A stretch of 8,701 nt of DNA from assembly GCA_023396215.1 (NCBI GenBank), contig JAEWWW010000033.1, positions 1 to 8,701 of the forward strand, written 5' to 3'. The stretch's first letter is position 1, and each line of letters starts with the position of its first letter. This DNA comes from Bacillota bacterium. GTDB taxonomy: Bacteria > Bacillota > Clostridia > Oscillospirales > Ruminococcaceae. Made by a program: the position numbers and the translations under genes. The notes beneath the pieces were generated by a model, which was not told the DNA's origin, ran no database searches, and saw only the letters and a list, made by a program, of their open reading frames with translations. Below are positions 1 through 5,692 of this stretch, one piece after another.

Positions 1-705
1 GCCTCCGCCGCCTCCGCCAAAGCCACCGCCGCCATAGAAGAAGGGGGGCATGGTGTTGTGGTGGCGACGGCCACCACCGCCCCCACGGGGCGGCTTGCGC
101 CGGTTGCTGAGCATTACAATCACAATCACCAGCAAAATCAGGGGCAGAGCCGAGCCTGCGCCGCTTTCCTGCCGCGGCTCATAGCCGGGCAGCGCCTCCA
201 GTCCGTATTCCACCATCACCTCTGAAAGCAGGGCGTTGTAAAGCTCCCGGGTGCCGGTTTCAAAGTCGCGGTTTTTGTAGTGCTCGATGGCATAGCTGTC
301 AATCAGCCGCCCCACCTTGGCGTCGTTGAGGGCGCCCTCAAGGCCGGGGCCTACCTCGACGCGAATCTCGCCGTCGTTCACCGCCAAAAGCAGCAGCAGG
401 CCGTTGTTCTTTTCGCTGCTGCCAATGCCCCATTCCCGCCCGATGCGCAGGGCATAGTCGGCGGGGTCGGCACCGCCCAGGGTATCCACCGTCAGCACCA
501 CAATCTGCGCGCCGGTCTGCTGCTCCAGCGAGGCCGAGCGCTCCACAATATAGCTTTCGGTTTCATCGCTCAGCACATTGGCAAAGTCGTTGGCATAAAA
601 GTTGCTGGTGGGCTTTAGCTGCCCGGCGCCCATCAGCATCGCCGCTGCCAGCATCAGTGCAACCGGCAGCAGCCACCGGGTCAATCTGCGTTTATAACCC
701 CTCAT
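1..705 (-). CDS. TPM-domain (YgcG-type) membrane protein, 3' end cut by window
   Basis: 235 residues are visible and the frame stays open to base 1, so the C-terminus is missing. Residues 1-28 (basic MRGYKRR, then a hydrophobic run) form a signal peptide or N-terminal anchor. Residues 35-160 match the extracytoplasmic TPM domain: FYANDFANVLS at the start, then QTGAQIVVLTVDTLGG, YALRIGREWGIG, NNGLLLLLAVNDGEIRVEVGPGLEG. Residues 186-200 form a transmembrane helix, followed by a basic, glycine-rich tail (GGGGG, GGGGFGGGGGG) typical of this family. Such proteins are usually encoded next to LemA, as here: the lemA stop is 4 bases upstream, so the two are probably cotranscribed and perhaps translationally coupled, since no strong SD is seen before this ATG. 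The biochemical role is not settled; an envelope role together with LemA is inferred. Confidence 0.9.
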   Translation of the reverse strand, partial: MRGYKRRLTRWLLPVALMLAAAMLMGAGQLKPTSNFYANDFANVLSDETESYIVERSASLEQQTGAQIVVLTVDTLGGADPADYALRIGREWGIGSSEKNNGLLLLLAVNDGEIRVEVGPGLEGALNDAKVGRLIDSYAIEHYKNRDFETGTRELYNALLSEVMVEYGLEALPGYEPRQESGAGSALPLILLVIVIVMLSNRRKPPRGGGGGRRHHNTMPPFFYGGGGFGGGGGG

Positions 706-709
706 CTAA

Positions 710-1282
710 CTAAAAGGTGACCTGAGGAACGTCCTGCGCGCCCTGCGAAGCGGCGAAGTACTCCGCTTTTTCAAGGCCGAACATACCCGCCATAATGTTG
801 CCGGGGAAGGTAATAATCTTGTTATTGTAGCTTCTTACAATCTCGTTGTAGTCGTTTCTGGCGACGGCGATGCGGTTTTCGGTGCCCGAAAGCTCATCCA
901 TCAGCGAGATAAAGGTGGCGTCGGATTTCAGCTCGGGGTAGTTTTCAACCACTACCAGCAGGCGGGAAAGTGCGCCGCTGAGGGCCGCGTCGGCATCGGC
1001 CTTATCGGCCATGGTCTGCGCCCCGGTCAACTGGGCCCGCGCCTCTGTCACGCTGTCGATTACGCTCTGCTCCTGTGCGGCAAAACCCTTGACGGTGGAT
1101 ACCAGATTGGGTATCAGGTCGGCCCGGCGCTGGAGCTGGGTATCGATGACCGCCTGCCCGGAGCTGACCGCCTCGCGGGCGGTTACCAACTGGTTATAGC
1201 TGCCCAGAACCATGCTGCCAATCAGCAGCACCGCTCCAAGGATAACAATAAGGGCTATCAGCCCTCCTGATAATTTTTTCAT
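710..1282 (-). CDS. lemA: LemA family protein
   Basis: 190 residues, normal for the family. There is a short N-terminus with one membrane helix (about residues 8-28), followed by the long helical LemA domain. Recognisable segments are NQLVTAREAVSSGQAVIDTQLQRRADLIPNLV cut here as YNQLV and QRRADLIPNLV, then VVVENYPELKSDATF, LSGTENRIAVARNDYNEIV, and the closing YNNKIITFPGNIMAG. The topology is expected to leave the short N-terminus outside and the helical domain as a coiled bundle. The start at 1282 has an SD-like GAGAGGAG shortly upstream. It is the first gene of a minus-strand unit with the TPM protein. Its molecular function is not established; a membrane-associated scaffold or stress role is inferred from family context. 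Confidence 0.93.
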   Translation of the reverse strand: MKKLSGGLIALIVILGAVLLIGSMVLGSYNQLVTAREAVSSGQAVIDTQLQRRADLIPNLVSTVKGFAAQEQSVIDSVTEARAQLTGAQTMADKADADAALSGALSRLLVVVENYPELKSDATFISLMDELSGTENRIAVARNDYNEIVRSYNNKIITFPGNIMAGMFGLEKAEYFAASQGAQDVPQVTF

Positions 1283-1424
1283 TCTGTGCGCTCCTCTCTA
1301 TACTGCCATGTCCGCGGGGCGGCATGGTGCTGTTCGCCATCAACCTGGGCGGGTTCAAAGCAAAGCATTTGCGGAGATATTACCCCCGCCTGCGGCCTTG
1401 CCCGCCGTGCTGCGCTTGCTATTT

Positions 1425-1453
1425 ATATTAACACAAATGCACAGGTGGTTCAA
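1425..1453 (-). promoter_or_regulatory. Sigma-A-type promoter for lemA/TPM unit
   Basis: On the minus strand, TTGAAC (1453-1448) and TAATAT (1430-1425) are separated by 17 bases, with a TG one base before the -10 (extended -10). The start of transcription would fall near 1418, giving an mRNA leader of about 135 bases before the lemA ATG. No convincing fold was found in that leader. Confidence 0.65.
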
Positions 1454-1490
1454 TTTAATATTGTGAAGTTTCTATGTGGTAAAAACAAAC

Positions 1491-1531
1491 GGGCCGTAAA
1501 GCCTTCGCCTGTTGCAAAGCTACGGCGGCCC
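1491..1531 (-). repeat. Inverted repeat, terminator-like on minus strand
   Basis: GGGCC-GTA at 1491-1498 pairs with TAC and GGCCC at 1521-1531, with a three-base bulge. Read on the minus strand, the stem is followed by GTTTGTTTTT, which looks like an intrinsic terminator. No gene ends here on that strand, since the EIIC gene diverges, so it may be a relic, may block antisense transcription, or may end a small RNA. Together with the two promoters and the folded leader it accounts for the gene-free region 1283-1735; I see nothing coding there. Confidence 0.4.
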
Positions 1532-1587
1532 ATTTGCTTACAACCCATAGTTTTTGCATAATCTTGCACAATACCAGCAGGAATTTA

Positions 1588-1616
1588 TTGCTAACCCCGC
1601 GGTTTGGTGCTAGAAT
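1588..1616 (+). promoter_or_regulatory. Sigma-A-type promoter for the EIIC gene
   Basis: TTGCTA (1588-1593) and TAGAAT (1611-1616) are separated by 17 bases, with TG at 1608-1609 (extended -10). Predicted transcription start is about 1622-1624. This places the whole folded segment 1638-1710 inside the mRNA leader. Confidence 0.7.
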
Positions 1617-1635
1617 GATGTCAATCTGCCAAGGA

Positions 1636-1710
1636 GTGTGCAGCGTAAAAAATCACGCTGCGGATGTGCCAACCGTTCCTCGTATGCGGCGAGCACCACG
1701 GTTGATGCAC
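1636..1710 (+). promoter_or_regulatory. Folded 5' leader of the EIIC gene (possible cis-regulatory RNA)
   Basis: Two neighbouring hairpins are visible. The first has CAGCGT (1641-1646) paired with ACGCTG (1655-1660) over an A-rich eight-base loop. The second is longer: GTGC (1666-1669) with GCAC (1707-1710), AACCGT (1671-1676) with ACGGTT (1698-1703), and CTCG (1679-1682) with CGAG (1690-1693), around a seven-base loop TATGCGG. Alternatively, GTGCA at 1638-1642 can pair with TGCAC at 1706-1710 and close both hairpins into a three-way junction. The fold ends 8 bases before the SD of the EIIC gene, so control of translation is possible. I compared it from memory with common riboswitch consensus sequences (purine, preQ1, THF, ZTP, c-di-GMP, fluoride, guanidine) and could not assign it. 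Confidence 0.5.
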
Positions 1711-1717
1711 AAAAGCG

Positions 1718-1723
1718 AAAGGA
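1718..1723 (+). promoter_or_regulatory. Ribosome binding site deciding the EIIC start
   Basis: AAAGGA touches the upstream in-frame ATG at 1724 with no spacing, so it cannot serve that codon. It lies 12 bases before the ATG at 1736, which is acceptable. Start 1736 is therefore preferred. Confidence 0.55.
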
Positions 1724-1735
1724 ATGGTCTTTATT

Positions 1736-2773
1736 ATGCAATCGAACCAGCCATTAACGCCGAAAAAAACCTTGAAGTACTATTTCAGCAGATATCTGAT
1801 TGAGGCCATGGGCTATATGGCCACCGGCCTGATGGCGTCGCTGATTATTGGGCTGATACTTTCTCAGCTCAGCAAGCTGCCGCCGCTGGGCTTTCTTGCT
1901 CCTTACGCCGCCATTGTGGGGGCGCAATCGCCGGTGGTTGGCGCGTCTATAGGCGCCGCCATTGCCTTTGGTTTGGGTTCAAAGGCCCTTGTCATCTGCG
2001 GCTGTGTGGCTGCCGGAGCCTTTGGATATCAGGCGGGCGGCCCGGTGGGCGCTTACATCGGCGGGGTTTTTGGCGCCGAACTGGGCAGGCTTGTGGCGGG
2101 CAAAACCAAGGTGGATATTTTGGTCACGCCCATAGTGACCCTCTGCGCCGGCAGCTTTTTTGCCGGGCTTACCGGGCCGTATGTGCAGGCCCTGATGACG
2201 GGGCTAGGCAACGCCATCAACCACGCCACCGAGCTGACCCCGTTTTTTATGGGCATCGCCGTGTCGCTGCTGGTGGGATGTGCGCTCACCGCGCCTATCA
2301 GTTCGGCCGCGCTCTGCATCATGCTGGATTTAAGCGGGCTGGCTGCCGGAGCCGCCACCGTGGGCTGCTGCGCCCAAATGGTGGGCTTTGCGGTTGTCAG
2401 CTTTAAAGACAACCGCTTTGGCGGGCTGGTGGCGCAGGGCCTGGGCACAACCATGATACAGTTCCCCAATATTATGCGCAGGCCCCAAATCTGGCTTGCC
2501 CCAACCCTCGCGGCGATGGTGCTGGGGCCGGTTTCGACCGTTGCTTTTAAAATGAGCAATATTGCCTCGGCGGCGGGGATGGGCACCAGCGGGCTGGTGG
2601 GGTCGTTCGGCACCTTTACCGCCATGGCTCCCGCCGAGGGCGCGGGGCCGGTGCTGATGAAGATAGCCATACTGCACTTTTTGCTGCCTGGTGTGCTGAC
2701 CCTGCTGTTTCACCTGCTCTTTAAGCGGCTGGGCTGGGTCAGGGATGGCGATATGAAGCTTGGCAACCTTTAG
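1736..2773 (+). CDS. PfoR-like PTS EIIC-type membrane protein (PF13303-like)
   Basis: 345 residues from the preferred start (349 from the ATG at 1724). It is very hydrophobic, with about 8-10 membrane segments. Family landmarks recognised by eye are KVDILVTPIVTL, NHATELTPFFMGI, SLLVGCALTAPISSAALCIML, LAAGAATVGCCAQMVGFAV, GLVAQGLGTTMIQFPNI and the C-terminal LLFKRLGWVRDGDMKL. These match the stand-alone EIIC-like proteins that include clostridial PfoR. No EIIA or EIIB domain or gene is adjacent, so phosphotransfer-coupled sugar uptake cannot be assumed; the substrate is unknown and some relatives were described as regulators. The gene is monocistronic: its own promoter and folded leader lie upstream and a strong terminator starts 16 bases after the stop. 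Confidence 0.88.
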   Translation: MQSNQPLTPKKTLKYYFSRYLIEAMGYMATGLMASLIIGLILSQLSKLPPLGFLAPYAAIVGAQSPVVGASIGAAIAFGLGSKALVICGCVAAGAFGYQAGGPVGAYIGGVFGAELGRLVAGKTKVDILVTPIVTLCAGSFFAGLTGPYVQALMTGLGNAINHATELTPFFMGIAVSLLVGCALTAPISSAALCIMLDLSGLAAGAATVGCCAQMVGFAVVSFKDNRFGGLVAQGLGTTMIQFPNIMRRPQIWLAPTLAAMVLGPVSTVAFKMSNIASAAGMGTSGLVGSFGTFTAMAPAEGAGPVLMKIAILHFLLPGVLTLLFHLLFKRLGWVRDGDMKLGNL

Positions 2774-2789
2774 CTTAAAAGGACGCTTT

Positions 2790-2826
2790 AAACGGCTTTC
2801 CCGGTTTTGACCGGGAAAGCCGTTTT
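2790..2826 (+). terminator. Intrinsic terminator after the EIIC gene
   Basis: A perfect 15-bp stem has its left arm AAACGGCTTTCCCGG at 2790-2804, a six-base loop, and its right arm at 2811-2825. It is followed by a T-rich tail (TATTGTTCTTT). It closes the EIIC transcript and isolates dapB. Confidence 0.93.
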
Positions 2827-2906
2827 ATTGTTCTTTAACGACTTGTTCATTCAACATGGCTGAATTTGCCTTGCCTTAGTTTCTATTTATTTACAATTCG
2901 TCCTTA

Positions 2907-2935
2907 TTCGCTCTTGCAAACTAACAACTTATAAT
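2907..2935 (+). promoter_or_regulatory. Probable dapB promoter
   Basis: A perfect TATAAT lies at 2930-2935 in an A/T-rich stretch 41 bases before the dapB ATG. The -35 at 17-base spacing (TTCGCT, 2907-2912) is poor, which suggests a weak or regulated promoter. The transcription start would be near 2942. Confidence 0.6.
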
Positions 2936-2957
2936 ATAAAATAAAGTTGTTAGTTTG
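2917..2957. repeat. Perfect 14-bp inverted repeat around the dapB -10 box (operator candidate)
   Basis: Arm CAAACTAACAACTT (2917-2930) is exactly repeated in inverse orientation at 2944-2957, with a 13-base A/T spacer. The -10 box TATAAT begins at the last base of the left arm and otherwise sits in the spacer. Because transcription would start near 2942, only the right arm would be in the mRNA. A DNA-binding site for a dimeric repressor therefore fits better than an RNA hairpin. There is no T-tract after it, so it is not a terminator. Confidence 0.75.
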
Positions 2958-2961
2958 AAAA

Positions 2962-2969
2962 GTGGAGGT
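2962..2969 (+). promoter_or_regulatory. Strong RBS fixing the dapB start
   Basis: GTGGAGGT contains GGAGG seven bases before the ATG at 2976. The frame could begin earlier at TTG 2955, but that codon lies upstream of the SD and inside the operator arm, so it is rejected. Confidence 0.85.
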
Positions 2970-2975
2970 ACACTT

Positions 2976-3863
2976 ATGAATGCTATCCGTGTTTGCACGC
3001 TGGGTTTGGGCCGAACCGGCCGGGAGGTTGCCAAGGCGGTGCTGGCGCAGCAGGATATGAAGCTTGTGGCGGCGATATGCAGCAGCCGCAACCCCCATCT
3101 TGGGCAGGATTTAAGCGCGGTGCTGGGCGGGCGGGATACCGGGGTGCTGCTGCAGGCGGCGGAAACGCTTCCCCACAGCCTGAACCACTGCCCGGTGGAT
3201 GTGGCGGTGGATTTTTCTACTCCCGAAGCGGTTCTTGAAAACGCGCCGGTGCTGGCAAAGCACGGGGCGGGCATTGTGGTTGCAACCACCGGCTTTACCG
3301 ACGCCCAGCTGGCTCAGCTACGCCGGATTGCCGACCGTTATGATGCCGGCATTGTGTATGCCCCCAACATCACGCTGGGGGTGAATGTGCTGATGCTGCT
3401 GACCAACCTTGCCACCGCCCTGCTGGAAAGCTATGACTGCACCATCATCGAAACCCACTTCAAGGATAAAAAGGACGCCCCCTCGGGCACCGCAAAAAAG
3501 ATTGCCGAGGAAATAAAGCGCGGGCGGGAGCACCACGCAAATTCCTCTAAGGACAGCGAGATACCCATCCACGCTCTGCGGGTGGGCGGCGTAGTGGGCC
3601 GCCACAGCGTGCTGCTGGCGGGGCCCAGCGATAAAATCGAGATTACCCACGAGTCCTTCTCCCGCAGCGTTTTTGCGCAGGGCGCGCTTAAGGCAATGCG
3701 TTATGTAGTAGGAACGCGGGGCTTTTTTGAGATGAGCGACGTGTTGGATTTGGAGGAGGTTTTGCAGCGGTATCTCAGCAGGGCCGGCACAGCCTCGCAT
3801 AAGGTTTTTGAGGTATCCGATCTGCCTCACCGGCTGGCAGAGGCCGAGCAGATTTCATCCTGA
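2976..3863 (+). CDS. dapB: 4-hydroxy-tetrahydrodipicolinate reductase (DapB-type)
   Basis: 295 residues. DapB reduces the dehydrated product of DapA with NAD(P)H, giving tetrahydrodipicolinate for meso-DAP (peptidoglycan) and lysine. The N-terminal nucleotide-binding fold has GLGRTGREV (10-18) and VDFSTPEA (78-85), followed by VVATTGF (101-107) and APNITLGVNVL (129-139). The catalytic segment is ETHFKDKKDAPSGTA (159-173): the catalytic His161 and Lys165 are present, but the usual EHHH/EAHHRH pattern is altered to ETHFKD. IHALRVGGVVGRH (198-210) and SRSVFAQGALKA (229-240) are also typical. About 35 residues follow the point where many DapB proteins end (DVLDLEE). The gene stands alone, with no dapA or lysA beside it, and has a putative operator at its promoter. 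A DapB-fold enzyme of altered specificity is possible. Confidence 0.88.
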   Translation: MNAIRVCTLGLGRTGREVAKAVLAQQDMKLVAAICSSRNPHLGQDLSAVLGGRDTGVLLQAAETLPHSLNHCPVDVAVDFSTPEAVLENAPVLAKHGAGIVVATTGFTDAQLAQLRRIADRYDAGIVYAPNITLGVNVLMLLTNLATALLESYDCTIIETHFKDKKDAPSGTAKKIAEEIKRGREHHANSSKDSEIPIHALRVGGVVGRHSVLLAGPSDKIEITHESFSRSVFAQGALKAMRYVVGTRGFFEMSDVLDLEEVLQRYLSRAGTASHKVFEVSDLPHRLAEAEQISS

Positions 3864-3954
3864 GTGCATATACAAATGTTACTATATTTATTCTGTAAAT
3901 CCATATTTTGCGGGGCTATATTATATTGATTAAGGGCATCTGCGCTTGAACTTT

Positions 3955-4010
3955 GGCAGCACAACCGTCATTGCTTTACCTACCGTAAGCCGATGACAGG
4001 TTGTGCTGCC
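3955..4010. repeat. Long imperfect hairpin downstream of dapB
   Basis: GGCAGCACAACC (3955-3966) is perfectly repeated inverted at 3999-4010. TCAT (3968-3971) pairs with ATGA (3993-3996) across a small bulge, and inside this GC-TTAC (3973-3979) can pair with GTAAGC (3985-3990). It begins 92 bases after the dapB stop and ends 70 bases before the next start. It lacks a T-tract on either side, so it is not a standard terminator. It may be a 3' UTR stem, a 5' leader element of the next gene, or a dispersed palindromic repeat. Apart from it, the region 3864-4080 is A/T-rich with possible but weak -10-like boxes (TATATT at 3917 and 3922). Confidence 0.7.
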
Positions 4011-4080
4011 CTGCTGTTTATGCAGTCTGGACTTCTTATGTATTTTTGTTGTATGCTTTACACAAGGGGTGAATTTAGCG

Positions 4081-5160
4081 ATGAAAAAATCCTCGGCTAC
4101 ATATTACATTTTGATTGGATTGGTATTGGCAGGCGCACTGCTTATTGCATATATATTTTTTGAAAAGGGTACGGTACAGCCCAGTGCAGAACCGTCCTCT
4201 GTAGAACCGTCCTTTGTAGAACCGACCTATGATTATAGGTTTCAAGACGGTGATTATGCTTTATATTGCAGGGCACTCCCCTATAATCCTTTCTCTGAAG
4301 AAGGCTGGAATTCTTATGATTTTTCCTTATACAGGGGCAATGAACAAATAGGTGATGCTCTTACCTTTCGGTCAGACGGAAGCACCACCTTTAACTATGA
4401 TATGTGGTGGGAAAGAGGCATAGTGGACGGTGTGCTCACAGGCACCGCCGCTACTGTCCATGTGGGATGGTTTGAGGTCGAGCTGGATTTTGACACCAAT
4501 CAACTGCACTGGACGCGCGTTTATAAAAAGGAAATGCTGGGCGATTTGCTGGTTTCCAACCAGGCGGGAGATAAGCAAATTTATACCATTCACTATGATG
4601 AAACCCTCATGCCCACCGACACATTCCCCTTAACCTACGACATTGTTTTGTACGATGCCAACACCGATCAAATTTATTATGTTTTTAACAGTTTTTCTCT
4701 CAACCAAGTATTATTCGACCATCAAAATAATATCTTGGCATGTAGTGCCGGCGGTGTAAGCTGCATTGACGGGGATACCTACCAGCGGAAAGCGCTCCCT
4801 TTCAAATTTCCACATGAACCCGGCAATTATGTGTTTGTGGACTTTCTTTATGATAGCGCCAATGAAATATACATCCTTGCATGGGCGGAGCCTTCAGAAT
4901 GGCTGGAGATGATACCGGAGGAAACGGCCACCTTAGAGGGCGTGCCAAATATGCAGGTGAGTATATTTTCTGCGGATGGCTCGTTGTTGATTGAGTATGA
5001 TACCCAGCACATCATCCCTCCATGGAAAGTGTTTGATCCACACTGGCCCAGATTGAAGCTGGACGGTACAGGGCTGGAGCTTGCGGGAGGTTTTACCGAT
5101 GGCCGTAAGCGGACATTCCTGTCTGTGCCTTTAGCAGATTATTTAGAGATTTTCTCGTAG
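4081..5160 (+). CDS. Membrane-anchored protein of unknown function
   Basis: 359 residues; I do not recognise the family. AAGGGGTG at 4064-4071 points to the ATG at 4081 rather than the in-frame GTG at 4003, which lies inside the preceding hairpin. MKKSS is followed by one hydrophobic helix (about 8-27) without a lipobox cysteine, so a signal anchor with an outside C-terminal domain is expected. Residues 36-50 are a three-unit Glu-Pro-Ser linker (AEPSS, VEPSF, VEPTY). The remainder is rich in aromatic and acidic residues and in short beta-like segments (DQIYYVFNSFSLNQVLF, NEIYILAW), which could suit a beta-propeller-like domain, but this is a guess. Codons are visibly more A/T-rich than in neighbouring genes, hinting at different ancestry. 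No partner gene is apparent. Confidence 0.85.
   Translation: MKKSSATYYILIGLVLAGALLIAYIFFEKGTVQPSAEPSSVEPSFVEPTYDYRFQDGDYALYCRALPYNPFSEEGWNSYDFSLYRGNEQIGDALTFRSDGSTTFNYDMWWERGIVDGVLTGTAATVHVGWFEVELDFDTNQLHWTRVYKKEMLGDLLVSNQAGDKQIYTIHYDETLMPTDTFPLTYDIVLYDANTDQIYYVFNSFSLNQVLFDHQNNILACSAGGVSCIDGDTYQRKALPFKFPHEPGNYVFVDFLYDSANEIYILAWAEPSEWLEMIPEETATLEGVPNMQVSIFSADGSLLIEYDTQHIIPPWKVFDPHWPRLKLDGTGLELAGGFTDGRKRTFLSVPLADYLEIFS
4186..4230 (+). repeat. Three 15-base tandem units in the linker
   Basis: Units at 4186-4200, 4201-4215 and 4216-4230 follow the pattern G-Y-AGAACCG-W-CC-T-x-T. Each unit encodes one (A/V)EP(S/T)x repeat of the juxtamembrane linker. The number of units may vary between strains. 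Confidence 0.85.
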
Positions 5161-5199
5161 GAAAATGTAAATAAAGATTCTAAGAGGAGAAAATACAAG

Positions 5200-5224
5200 T
5201 GCCCGGTGCGAAACGCACCGGGCA
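5200..5224. terminator. Cap hairpin, left copy (possible terminator of the orphan gene)
   Basis: An 11-bp perfect stem with an AAA loop begins 40 bases after the stop at 5160. It lacks a T-run, so termination would be inefficient or rho-assisted. It is identical to the right copy. Confidence 0.45.
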
Positions 5225-5396
5225 TCAGCGTGTCAAAAAACAGCCAGGCGTCGAAAAAACGTCGGGGACGAGGCGGCAAATGCAGCAAATGAGGGAGCAT
5301 ATTCAATATATGTGACCGAAATTTGCAAGTGCAGCCAACGAAGTAAGCAAAATCAGAGTCTGATTTTGCGGCCCGGCGACTTTTTCGACAGCCTGG

Positions 5397-5421
5397 TGCC
5401 CGGTGCGAAACGCACCGGGCA
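5397..5421. terminator. Cap hairpin, right copy (possible terminator of trmB-xre)
   Basis: The same 11-bp stem with AAA loop lies 24 bases beyond the xre stop, read on the minus strand. On the plus strand a weak T-rich stretch (TTATTGCTT) follows. It could act in either direction; the duplicate nature also suits the end of a repeat element. Confidence 0.45.
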
Positions 5422-5445
5422 TTATTGCTTACCCTGCCTCCGGGG

Positions 5446-5688
5446 TTATTTTAGCGATTGTTCCAGCTCGTCAAACTCCCTGGTACTGAAAAAGCCCCCC
5501 AGCGTTATGCCAAGGCCGTCACAGAGCATCTTGATAGTTTCAATTTTGGGGTTTTTGCTTTTTCCATACAGAATATTTTTTACCGATGAGGGCGGCAGCG
5601 CAGAGAGGTTTGCCAATTTGTTGATGCTGATGCCGCGCTCGCCGCATAGCTGTAAAATTCGGTTTCTCACCGCTGTAACAGTGTCCAT
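5446..5688 (-). CDS. Small XRE-family helix-turn-helix regulator
   Basis: 80 residues, essentially a single HTH domain. Helices cover about residues 3-17; the HTH is ISINKLANLSALPPSSVKNIL, split here as ISINKLANLSA (20-30) and LPPSSVKNIL (31-40), then YGKSKNPKIETIKMLCDGLGITLGGFF (41-67), the usual cI/Xre continuation. The frame is open further upstream into trmB, but the ATG at 5688 starts exactly at the domain, with AAGGAAGGA ten bases before it inside the trmB 3' end. It lies 4 bases after the trmB stop, so the two are probably cotranscribed. It binds DNA by family assignment; its target is unknown. Confidence 0.88.
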   Translation of the reverse strand: MDTVTAVRNRILQLCGERGISINKLANLSALPPSSVKNILYGKSKNPKIETIKMLCDGLGITLGGFFSTREFDELEQSLK

Positions 5689-5692
5689 CCCT

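Larger units (their letters stand above)
5199..5422. mobile_element. Palindromic MITE-like element with identical hairpin caps
   Basis: A 27-base sequence is present identically at 5199-5225 and 5396-5422. It is itself a hairpin: GCCCGGTGCG and its complement around AAA. Read inward from both ends the similarity continues as an inverted repeat: GGGCATCAGCGTGTCAAAAAA from the left (written GGGCATCAG, TGTCAAAAA) against GGGCACCAG, TGTCGAAAAA from the right. A second offset match is CCAGGCGTCGAAAAAA (5245-5260) against CCAGGCTGTCGAAAAA (5395-5380 on the minus strand). The interior holds further palindromes, notably GCAAAATCAGA at 5347-5357 with its complement at 5359-5369, CATAT/ATATG near 5299-5313, and CGTC/GACG at 5260-5270. 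It has no plausible gene. It fills the gap between convergent genes. No clear target-site duplication is seen, so mobility is inferred only. Confidence 0.55.

Noticed and set aside
280..618. Plus-strand open frame of 112 codons
   Set aside because: It lies antisense within the TPM-domain gene, whose protein is clearly recognisable; no RBS or domain supports the plus frame.
1318..1350. Fluoride-riboswitch-like string (GGCATGGTGCTGTTCGCC)
   Set aside because: Only a short stretch resembles the crcB consensus, it lies on the strand opposite to the lemA transcript, the remaining conserved parts are missing and no fluoride exporter follows.
4003..4080. Upstream GTG start of the orphan protein
   Set aside because: It lies in the right arm of the long hairpin and lacks an SD; the ATG at 4081 has AAGGGGTG and begins a normal signal-anchor sequence.
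5199..5422. Short CRISPR array based on the two identical 27-base repeats
   Set aside because: There are only two copies about 170 bases apart, the unit is itself a perfect hairpin and the interior is palindromic; no cas gene is present.
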